Origin: Heliopora coerulea
Lineage: Eukaryota; Cnidaria; Anthozoa; Scleralcyonacea; Helioporidae
Reading direction: 5' to 3'
DNA: 64,000 nucleotides
Assembly: GCA_030142905.1 (NCBI GenBank)
Contig: JASJOG010000217.1
Span: forward strand, 186,001-250,000
Within the stretch, counting starts at the first letter, position 1; each line of letters begins with the position of its first letter. This document shows positions 21,908-30,314 of this stretch, in pieces. The notes below the pieces were generated by a model, which had not been told where the DNA came from, did not search any database, and worked only from the letters and a program-made list of their open reading frames with translations. The position numbers and the translations under genes are program-made.

Positions 21908-22207
21908 ATGAGTAATGAAGAAAACAAAATAACCACAGTGGAAAAATCCGCAAAAGTAAAAGACCCAAGAAAAGTAGAATTGGGAAAAAGATTGGCAAAA
22001 ATTTCAAAAGAAGCAAAAGAACGCAAGAAAAGACTACGTGAAGCTGATAAAAAAGAAATTTTGGATTATATAGATTTTAAATATATTGTTGGAGGTGTAA
22101 CACTTTTTGCAGGTGTTTTTGGAATATATTTTGCTTATAAAAAAGATAAGAGAGAAATTAGAGAAGAAAAAGAAAAAAAGAAAATCAAATACAAAACAAA
22201 GGTGTGA
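21908..22207 (+). CDS. Small basic protein with one transmembrane helix
   Basis: 99 residues. A charged N-terminal half (RLAKISKEAKERKKRLREADKK cut here to its key runs KRLAK and KERKKRLREAD) precedes a single hydrophobic helix (YIVGGVTLFAGVFGIYFAYK, about residues 60-79) and a basic tail. The Polinton-2 homologue (49355-49722) keeps the same helix (YFIAGVGFVASIGGLYFAY). The start follows TATATAAATAAATG. Function unknown. Confidence 0.7.
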   Translation: MSNEENKITTVEKSAKVKDPRKVELGKRLAKISKEAKERKKRLREADKKEILDYIDFKYIVGGVTLFAGVFGIYFAYKKDKREIREEKEKKKIKYKTKV

Positions 22208-22250
22208 TATTGAAAACCTTTAAATTTTTTTTTTTTATATATATAAATAA

Positions 22251-22484
22251 ATGAGTAAAGACATGAATAAAAAAGAAGCAATGAATGAATTGTTTGATTC
22301 TACTCTAGTAACATTGGAAGCAGTTGGTGTTGGAATGGTGACAAGAAAAGCAATTGGTGATGGATTATCAACTCCAGCATCTTTAATGCCTACACTGAAA
22401 CTTGCTGCAGCTGTTGGTCTTTCAACATTGGGTGTGAAATATGCACAAGATAAAAAATGGATTACTGAAAATCCTTTTAAATAA
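22251..22484 (+). CDS. Small hydrophobic Polinton protein
   Basis: 77 residues, starting after TATATATAAATAAATG. It begins MSKDMNKKEAMNELFDSTLV and has two weakly hydrophobic stretches (LEAVGVGMVTRKAIGDG and LKLAAAVGLSTLGVKYA). It ends KKWITENPFK. A homologue in Polinton-2 (49111-49333) has the same order, NRKEVMNELYDAILI then GAVGVSMVSKK. Function unknown; it could act in virion assembly at membranes. Confidence 0.7.
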   Translation: MSKDMNKKEAMNELFDSTLVTLEAVGVGMVTRKAIGDGLSTPASLMPTLKLAAAVGLSTLGVKYAQDKKWITENPFK

Positions 22485-22486
22485 AT

Positions 22487-22883
22487 ATGGTAACTGTTGT
22501 TGGAGGATTATTTAATGCTGTTGCTTTTGCAGGAGCAGGATTTCTCTTTTCTAAGTTGAAAAAGAGATAAAAAAAGACATAATGAAGCAATGGAAAAATT
22601 ATCTCAAGACAAAGAGATGTGGTATGAGAAACAGATGAAAAGAAAAGAAGAAATTCAGAGATTAAGACAACAATTATCAGATGCAAATGAGGATATTAAT
22701 GAGACAAATAAGTCTTTAAAAAATCTGAAAAAGATACAGGAGGAATATGAGGAGGAAGAGGAAAAGGAACCTAAATTGGAAAATTATTATAAACCTTCAG
22801 AAGAGATGAAAGAATATCAAAGTGTTCTGTTTTTCCTAGTTGGAATCAGTGGAGGTTATTTAATTCACAAATTCTTACAATAA
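22487..22883 (+). pseudogene. Coiled-coil protein with N- and C-terminal hydrophobic helices
   Basis: ATG at 22487 opens with VVGGLFNAVAFAGAGFLFSK. One frame change near 22.57 kb leads into a long coiled coil (EEIQRLRQQLSDANEDINET) and then YKPSEEMKEYQSVLFFLVGI with a final helix. The Polinton-2 homologue (48716-49099) is intact and has the same two hydrophobic ends around the coil. The 3' end overlaps the convergent nuclease gene by 19 bp. Confidence 0.7.
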
Positions 22884-23236
22884 GAAATAATCTCATTAAT
22901 ACATTTATACCAGGAATTTGTTACTAAAATTTTCCATCCAATTTTTTTTAATTTTTCTAAATATGTTTTTTGTTTCTCACTTAACTCACCGTAACCTCTC
23001 GGATTTTTAAATTCTATAGCGAAACCTTTCCATGGACCAGAGTGGTTAAAAATCATGAGATCTGGTTTTCCTACTGTATATCCTTTTTCCCAAGCTTCAA
23101 TTCTTTTCTCTGAAGAAGTTTGCATTTCTCCAAGACCAGCGTCAATGAGAATGTCTGGATAATTTGCTCGTATGTATTTTACAACTTCTTTATGAAAATC
23201 ACTTTCATTTCTTAATATTGGTGGTCTTAAATACAT
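22865..23236 (-). CDS. VRR-NUC-like nuclease (PD-(D/E)XK)
   Basis: Intact, 123 residues, read leftward against its neighbours. The fold signature is visible: GKPDLMIFNHSGPW supplies the PD, GFAIEFKNPRG the E-x-K, then ELSEKQKTYLEKLKKIGWKI and LVTNSWYKCINEI close the domain. VRR-NUC enzymes include phage and eukaryotic structure-specific nucleases (FAN1 family) that cut branched DNA. A role in resolving replication intermediates is inferred. No counterpart is seen in Polinton-2. It shares a 65-bp divergent intergenic region with the next gene. Confidence 0.75.
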   Translation of the reverse strand: MYLRPPILRNESDFHKEVVKYIRANYPDILIDAGLGEMQTSSEKRIEAWEKGYTVGKPDLMIFNHSGPWKGFAIEFKNPRGYGELSEKQKTYLEKLKKIGWKILVTNSWYKCINEIISYCKNL

Positions 23237-23301
23237 TTATTAATAAAAGAAAAAAAAATGAAATTGATTTTTTTTTTTTTAAAAAACTATATTAATAAAA
23301 G
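23237..23301. promoter_or_regulatory. Divergent promoter region with AAATTGATT-T-run element
   Basis: Between the nuclease (minus) and the next gene (plus). It contains ATGAAATTGATTTTTTTTTT, a T-run, AAAAAACT and TTAATAAAAGATG. The same combination recurs before the PolB start (23640-23690) and, reversed, before the SAP-like gene of Polinton-2 (about 48668-48715), so it may be a promoter class distinct from the TAAATAAATG type. Confidence 0.4.
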
Positions 23302-23640
23302 ATGAAAACTTATAATGAATTAATAGAAATTGCAAAACAGAAAAAAGTTAAACACTATAGAAGATATAAAAAACATGAATTGGAGAAAATATTTGAATTT
23401 GAAGCAACACATGGAGAAGAAAAATTTTATGAAAAATATTGTAAAGGAAAATGGATAATAAAACCAGTGTTAGTAAAAAATTCAAATGGAGAGGAAAAAA
23501 GATTTAAAAGTCTTTATGCTGCAGGAAAACATTTTGATATTTTTCCTCAAACTGTAAAATGGAGAATCTTGGGAAAAAAAACATTAAAGTTGAGTAATGG
23601 AGTCATTTTGTCATTTTTCTTCCAAAAACAAGAGACATGA
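23302..23640 (+). CDS. SAP-like / NUMOD-type DNA-binding protein
   Basis: 112 residues. The N-terminus (YNELIEIAKQKKVKHYRRYK then KHELEKIF) has the helix-extended-helix spacing of SAP/HeH domains. The C-terminal half (KSLYAAGKHFDIFPQTVKW then RI) resembles the NUMOD1-type helix-turn-helix found in homing-endonuclease accessory domains. Both suggest DNA binding. The Polinton-2 relative (48410-48667) has the SAP-like part (IHELQKLAKEAKIKYHMTL) and a shared YCRGK. Confidence 0.5.
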   Translation: MKTYNELIEIAKQKKVKHYRRYKKHELEKIFEFEATHGEEKFYEKYCKGKWIIKPVLVKNSNGEEKRFKSLYAAGKHFDIFPQTVKWRILGKKTLKLSNGVILSFFFQKQET

Positions 23641-23690
23641 AATTGATTTTTTTTTTTTCCCTTTTTTTCTAAAAACTCAAAAAAAGTGAT

Positions 23691-23870
23691 ATGACTTCTT
23701 CAAGAAAAAATAAAATTGATTTTTTTTCGAAAAAATCAGAAAAAAGTGATATGACCTCGAGAAAAAATGAAATTGATTTTTTTTCTAAAAACTCTACTAA
23801 TAAAAGAGAGATGACTTCAAGAAAAAATGAAATTGATTTTTTTTCTAAAAACTCTACTAATAAAAGAGAG
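23691..23870 (+). repeat. Three in-frame 60-bp tandem repeats, each with its own ATG
   Basis: ATG codons lie at 23691, 23751, 23811 and 23871, exactly 60 bp apart. Units two and three are identical by eye. Each codes for MTSRKNEIDFFSKNS-type peptides and carries AAATTGATTTTTTTTCTAAA, the sequence that also precedes starts at 23302 and 23691, so the array repeats both coding and promoter-like sequence. Confidence 0.9.
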
Positions 23871-26800
23871 ATGAAAAGTCAGGAAAATATACAAAAGAAG
23901 CGATATTAAAAAGGAAGATGAATAAGATATTTGACAAGTTTAAAAAATTATATGATAAAAAAGAAAAGAATTGGTATAAAAAACTTGCAAATATACATAA
24001 ACCTATTAATGAAATAAAGACACAATTCCAAATTTACCTAACTCATCAAAAAGAAAATATGTAAAATCAGGAAAATATACAAAGGAAGAGATATCAAAAA
24101 GCAAAATTGCTAAGTTGGTCGACAAGTTTAAGAAAATAAGTAATGAAGCAGAAACATCTTTGAAAGCGGAAAAAAGTTGGTATGAAAAACTGAAGAAAAA
24201 CATATTGAGTCAATTTTTTAAACAAGATCCAAAATTTGAATTGGATAAAAAAGCATTGAATTCAACAAAAAGATATGTTTTGGATTTGAAAAAATATGGG
24301 TTATCTTTATATGATCCTTTAAGTTTGTTAGAAGAAGTAAAACCTTTAGTGTTTGAAAAATTCCGATTGTTTCCAATTACAAAACAGCAATTAACACTTC
24401 AATGTAAAATGAAAAAAATAAATCCGGCAACAGGAGAGACTGAAATAGATAAACCACATTTTCAAAGGAAGTAATTTTGATGAAATTTTTGAAGAGATGA
24501 AAGAGGAAATTATCTTGCTTTTTGAAAAATGGATAAGTAAAGGAAGTCAATGGCAATTTCATTCTGGTTTAAAACTCATTCTAAATATTAACAATATAAA
24601 ACTTTTGAAGGGATCATCTTGGATTCCTCTTCCTAAAAAATTGAGAGATAAAAAAGCTATAATAAATCCTAAAAATGAAGACCAAAAATGTTTATTATGG
24701 TGTTTAGCAATACATGAAATTTTGAAAAAGAAAACAGAAATTTAATTTGAGTGGTGTGAATTTTCCTTGTGATTTTTCAGATGTTAATAAATTTGAAAAT
24801 AATAATATTAATATTTCAATAAATGTGTTTGGTTATGATGAAAAAGATGGACTTTTTCCTATAAAAATAAGCGAGAAAGAATGTGATAATCATGTTAATA
24901 GAAAGAAATGGTAAAAAACATTGTTTAATTAAAAGCATGAGCAGATTGTTTTCATCTCAATGTAGTAATGATAGTTATAAAATATATATTTGCAATTATT
25001 GTTTAAATAAATTTGGGAAAGAAGAAATTCTTAAAAATCATTTAGAATCTTGTAGAAAATTCAGGTGTGGAAAAACAGTTTTTCCAAATAAAGGAGAAAT
25101 ATTGAAATTCAAAAATTTTGAAAGAATGCATGGTATACCATTTATAATATACGCAGATTTTGAATGTTAAAACCTATAAATAATAAAATTGGAAAAAATA
25201 CTGAACAATTTCAAAAACATAAACCTTCTGGTTTTTGTTATTTGATTGTTTGTTTTGACAATAATCTCTACGAACCTAAAATGGTTTCTTATACTAAAAA
25301 ATCTGTGAATGAAAATATTTCAAAGAAATTTATAAAAAGTTTGGAAGAGGATGTTAGAGAAATATATAGCGAATACAAATTTTCCAAAAGATTTCAAACA
25401 TGCAGAGAAATATTATGCATGTGGAAAAGAATTTAAGAATAAAGAAGAGAAAGTCAGAGACCATTGTCATTATACAGGAAAATATAGAGGAGCTGCATGT
25501 GTTAGTTGTAATTCAAAGATGAAAAATCCAAAGTTTATTCCAGTTGTTTTGCATAATCTTCAAAATTATGACTCTCATTTGTTTATAAGAAATCTTGGTG
25601 AAACTGAAGGAAATATAAATTGTATTCCCAAAACAGAAGAAAAATATATTTCCTTCACAAAAGATATTATTGTTGATGAATTTATAGATAAAAAAACTCA
25701 AAAAACTGTTTTTGTTAAAAGACAACTAAGATTCATTGATAGTTTTAAATTCATGGCATCTGGTTTGGAAAATTTGGTTAAAAATTTAAACCCTGATGAA
25801 TTAAATTTTTTGAAAAGATTTTACAAAGTAGAAGAAGAAAGAAAATTATTATCGAGAAAAGGAGTTTTTCCTTACGACTGGTTTGATTCTATGGAGAAAT
25901 TAAATGAGAAAAAATTACCTGAAATGGATAAATTTTATTCAAAACTAAATGATGAAAATGTAAGTGAAGAAGATTACCAACATGCTAAAAAGGTATTCAA
26001 CACATTCTGTAAAACAATGAGAGATTACCATGATTTGTATTTGAAAACAGATGTAATTCTCTTAGCAGATGTTTTTGAAAATTTTCGAAAAGTTTGTAAA
26101 AAGAATTATAATTTAGATCCTGCATGGTATTATACATCCCCAGGTTTAGCGTGGGATGCAATGTTAAAAATAACTAAAGTTGAGTTGGAATTATGGGATT
26201 CTGAAATGTATCTTATGATTGAAGATGCAATCAGAGGAGGAATCTCCACTGTTTCAAAGAGATATGAGAAAAAAATATAATCCTGAAGAGGAAACAATTT
26301 ATATCCCTTATTTAGATGCAAACAATTTGTATGGATGGGCGATGAGTAAAAATCTTCCTATGAGAGATTTTGAATGGATGAATAAAAAAGAATTGGAAAA
26401 TTGGAAAGAGTTTCCTTGTATATTAAAAGTGGATTTAGAATATCCAAAAGAGTTACATGATTTACATAATGAATACCCGTTGGCACCAGAAAAATTAAAA
26501 GTTGGAAATGTTGAAAAATTAATTCCAAATTTGAGAAATAAAGAAAAATATACTCTTCATTGTGAAAACTTGAAGCAATATCTTGAAATGGGATTAAAGT
26601 TAACAAAAATTCATAAAGGAATAAAATTTCATGAAGAGAATTTTATGGAAAAATATATTAGCTTGAATACAAATTTAAGAATAGAAGCAAAGAATGAATT
26701 TGAAAAAGATTTTTTCAAGTTGATGAATAATAGCGTTTTTGGTAAGACCATGGAAAATGTTAGAAACAGAGTTGATATTCAACTTTGCAGCAATGAAAAA

Positions 26801-27504
26801 AAAGCTTTGAAATTATTCTCAAAAACTAATTTCGACAAGAGAACTATATTTTCTAAATATTTAATTGCTGCACATATGTATAAGACTAAAGTTTTACTGA
26901 ATAAACCTATATATTTAGGAATGAGTATTTTAGATCTTAGTAAAACTCTAATGTATGATTTTCATTATAATTATATAAAGAAAAAATATGGAGATAATGC
27001 AAAGTTGTTACTCACAGACACAGATTCATTATTGTATGAAATTAAAACAAAAGATTTTTATAAAGATATTTCTCCAGATGTTGAAAAATTATTTGATACT
27101 AGTAATTATCCAAAAATACATCCAAGTGGAATAAAAACTGGTGTCAATAAAAAAATTATTGGAATGATGAAAGATGAATGTGGTGGTAAACAAATTGTAG
27201 AAGCTATAGCATTGAGATCTAAATTATGGATTAGTTATACAGAAGAAAAAAATGAGTTGAAGAAATGCAAAGGAATTAAAAAAAGTGTGATTAAAAAGAA
27301 ATATCATTACAAGATTATAAAAGATGCTTATTTGAAGAAAAAGAAGAAACAAGAAAAATGAATTTAATAAGGCATCGAAATCATGACTTATATACAGAAA
27401 CAATTAAAAAAGTTGCATTATCTTCAAATGATGATAAAAGAATAGTTATGAATAACAAAATAGACACATTGGCATATGGTCATTATATGACTGAATTTAT
27501 GTGA
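23691..27504 (+). pseudogene. Protein-primed-type family B DNA polymerase of Polinton-1
   Basis: About 1,200 codons in at least six frames. The N-terminus holds 20-residue repeats and a duplicated coil (SGKYTKEAILKRK and SGKYTKEEISKSK, about 23.9 and 24.07 kb). Next come a C2HC finger (CNYCLNKFGKEEILKNHLES, about 25.0 kb), Exo I YADFEC (25.16 kb), a second Cys/His cluster with VVLHNLQNYDSHLF (Exo II), Exo III DLYLKTDVILLADVF, motif A YLDANNLYGWAMSKNLP (26.3 kb), motif B KLMNNSVFGKTMENVRNR (26.72 kb) and motif C LTDTDSLLYEI (27.02 kb). The C-terminus ends in IDTLAYGHY. All catalytic motifs survive, so only frame breaks inactivate it. Confidence 0.88.
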
Positions 27505-27537
27505 AAAGTTGACATGGAATAAGGAGATTCTCCTTAT

Positions 27538-27705
27538 AAGAAATTTGATTGACAGGTTATATGGAATGTGGTTTTGGAGAGAATAAGGAGATTCTCCTTA
27601 TAAGAAATTTGATTGACAGGTTATATGGAATGGGTTGATGACATCATCAGAATGGAATGTATGGAATGTGGTTTTGGAGACAAAGCCGGTTAATATCTAT
27701 CTACT
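27538..27705 (-). repeat. Right TIR of Polinton-1
   Basis: Inverted match of 12461-12628. Inside it, at about 27521-27540, part of a further copy of the subterminal unit (AAGGAGATTCTCCTT) continues beyond the TIR, so the right end carries more unit copies than the left. Confidence 0.95.
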
Positions 27706-27711
27706 AATATT

Positions 27712-29762
27712 CATGGCAGTTTCAAAATCACAACATGTGAACCCATGATTTATCTTATACTTTGTCCCAAGATTGCCTATTAAACTGTTTGCTAATAACT
27801 TGGCTTTTTTCTTTTAAAAAAATTGTCAAAAATATACTCCATGGAAGACTTAAATGTGTCTGGTTTTAGTGGTCTATGAGTAACCAATTTATATTTTATA
27901 TTAGAAGGGTCCATTTTTAACACATGAACTAAATATCTTACAAGATTATTTGAATAGAATCCAGCTTCAATTTTAAGGCCCACACCGATGTTTGTCTAGC
28001 TTTACTTCATCTATGTAAAATTCACTTGTTTGATCTAAATTATGTATACTATTAAATTCTTCTATACTATCATGAATACTGTAAATCGGTATTGGTTGAT
28101 TGTTCCTTAATAAAACATTAGGATAACTTTTACAAATGTCAAAATCTTTATAATATTGGTCTCCTTCTTCATCAAAACAATCAGGATCGCAACAACACAA
28201 AGCACATAGTTTGAATTTGTTCAAAACCCCTCGTACTCTTGAATTATGCGAAGACTAGTAAAGATAGCCATTTTGTAATTGTTTGGTTCTTTCATTTTGT
28301 GTGTCAAACAATTTTTCACATATAGCTTTTCTCATATCATGATCATCATTTAACATAAACATATTGTTACGATGATTGATAAAACCATCAAGTTTACAAA
28401 TGGTGATACTAAACATATAAACCAAATTTATCTACAATTATGTTTATTGCCTCTTCAACCTTACTAACGTCTGGCAAAAAACACTACTGGAGTATCATTA
28501 CATTGTAAGTCAGTAATTTCGTTTATATCATCTATTTTAATTATGTTCTACAAGATTTTTCAAAATAATTCTGGCTCCACCTTTCTTAAGATCTTTATCA
28601 ATATAACAAGGTTTAATTTTTATTTTATGGGCAGTACAATAAGTTGGGAATTTCTTATATCTAGCATCATACACATGAACTGATTAGCTCTAATGTTGAA
28701 ATTCCCTGTTTTGGATTGTCAACAAAATGCATGATTTCATCTTTTAGTTTTTCATAAGTATATTTCTTAAAACCATACTGATCTTTTACTTGTGACCAAA
28801 CATAACCAATAACAATTCTCACATTTCTTCACAGTTTTGTTTCCGGTTGATTCTAACTTAATACTTTTCACATTGTGTTTGTCAACCTATTTCTTTTTCA
28901 TGATGGCATATGTAAAATCTATTTTATCTAATACTTCTCCCAATTGAAAACGAAATCCATTTTCTATCAACACCATTAAGATTCAATGGCATTTTCGTCT
29001 CATATGGTCCTCTTTCTAATAATCTTGATACATCATCATCTTCTTTAATTGATACAACTTTTGTTTTCATTCTCTTGTTCCTTTCTAACAATGGTTTTAC
29101 TGTCCTCTTCATCAATATTATCCCAATAGTCAATTTCTTTTTTCTAACATTTTATTATAGATTCTGTGATTGATAAATTTCAAAGAGTTGAATTCCTTCT
29201 AATTATTTTTGTCAGCCTTATACAGGATGTATCAAAAAAAACTGCAAACTCTCTTGAAATCAGATATTTATGAAAGTTGCATAATTTAGCACTATTTGAT
29301 CCCAAGGGTGTGTAAACACAATTCATGCTTGGGGATGTTGAAATTCGTACTGTGTGGTTATTCTAATATCAAGGAAAATTAAAACGTATGTTCAAATCCC
29401 AGAAGCATAATTAGTTGCACAGGCATTGAAATGCTATTTGCAGTATCTACTTATGCAAATTAGACTGTTTGCAGTTTTTTTTATACACCCTGTATAACTA
29501 AATTTTCAAATCTTTTCATGATACTGTCAACCATCCTCTAGTGAACTGGCCATTTGGTAGTTTCTTAAACAACTCTCATTTAACTACATCAAATGATTTA
29601 GTTTTATGCTCATTCATCTGAGTCCTATTAATTTCTCTTGCCTTTGGAAAATCAGCACCAAAAGGGTTGAATTTAACATATGCTATTTTTTTTGTAGTCA
29701 TATATAACAAATTCAGTATTCAATCTGCTTGATGATTTCCCAAAATAGAACAAATATTTTTC
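27712..29762 (-). pseudogene. N-terminal part of the second polymerase (Polinton-3)
   Basis: Read leftward, upstream of the Polinton-1 insertion. Segments in order are LNGVDRKWISF (29.0 kb), YGFKKYTYEKLKDEIMHFVD (28.8 kb), KKFPTYCTAHKIKIKP (28.65 kb), a Cys cluster CALCCCDPDC (28.2 kb), a motif A-like FDICKSYPNVLL (28.12 kb), IKIEAGFYSNNLVRYL (27.97 kb) and, directly before the insertion, KLLANSLIGNLG (27.8 kb), which fits motif B (K-x3-NSxxG). Motif C lies across Polinton-1 at 12.26 kb. Several stops and a MITE (29223-29492) interrupt it. The exonuclease motifs were not identified. It is not homologous by eye to the PolB at 7-10.5 kb. Confidence 0.65.
29223..29492. mobile_element. 270-bp Tc1/mariner-type MITE
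   Basis: Terminal inverted repeats of about 28 bp (CAGGATGTATCAAAAAAAAC on the left; the right end reads back as CAGGGTGTATAAAAAAAAC) are flanked by TA on both sides (29221-29222 and 29493-29494). Non-coding interior. It sits in the second-polymerase gene of Polinton-3. Confidence 0.85.
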
Positions 29763-29799
29763 TCTTTTATATACAACAAACAACAACAGTCGTTTTACA

Positions 29800-30312
29800 G
29801 CCGTTTTCCCTGCTTACACAGGAGTTGGCCAGAGGCTCTACACAGCAGCCTTCTCCACCTCTCCCTATCCTTTGCATCTTCCCTTTTCAACCCGCACTCT
29901 CTCATGGCCTTTCCCATCCTCTCTTACCTTCTACCTCAAATGACATGATCTTTTTCACCCAACCATCTTAACCTATTCCATTTCATGGCATCAAACACTG
30001 ACTCCATCCCTCAGCGATACACCACACATCCATCTCATCATCCTCATCTCTGTATATTCCAATCTCCCACTCTGCTCTGCCCTCGTGGCCCACATTTCAC
30101 TTCCATATATCATAGTACTCCTCACACACGTCACATACAGCCACTTCAGAGCCCTTCATATGAGCATCGCTTGTGTACCCATCCACTGCATCCAGTACAT
30201 CTGATAGAATTGCTCGCAGCACCCTTTCCACCTTCATGCACTCTTTCCACCGCAGCACTTTCCACTTAAGTTCCTCAATGCTCTCAGCCATCAGAACTAA
30301 AGCATCAGCATA
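29800..30312 (-). pseudogene. LINE-A reverse transcriptase, C-terminal part
   Basis: Downstream of the Tigger insertion. It begins with the catalytic box, here ADALVLMAES where active LINEs have YADD, and continues IEELKWKVLRWKECM. Further down, decayed coding typical of the LINE C-terminus is visible (MKWNRLRWLG on the minus strand about 29.96 kb). The second catalytic Asp is Ala and several stops follow, so it is inactive. Confidence 0.75.
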
Positions 30313-30314
30313 TA

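Larger units (their letters stand above)
12461..27705 (+). mobile_element. Polinton-1: complete, recently inserted Polinton/Maverick (15,245 bp)
   Basis: Bounded by 168-bp TIRs starting AGTAGATAG and by the perfect 6-bp duplication AATATT (12455-12460 and 27706-27711). Six base pairs is the Polinton standard. The TIRs differ at one position by eye, so insertion was recent relative to the host element, whose polymerase gene it splits. It encodes integrase, PolB, packaging ATPase, major capsid protein, a penton-like protein, two fibre-like proteins, a VRR-NUC-type nuclease and several small membrane proteins. Left genes read leftward and right genes rightward from 17.16 kb. No adenain-like protease is recognisable. 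Confidence 0.95.

Noticed and set aside
23691..23870. Regular 60-bp repeats as a CRISPR array
   Set aside because: Units are fully repeated without unique spacers, are in frame with a polymerase gene, and the genome is eukaryotic.
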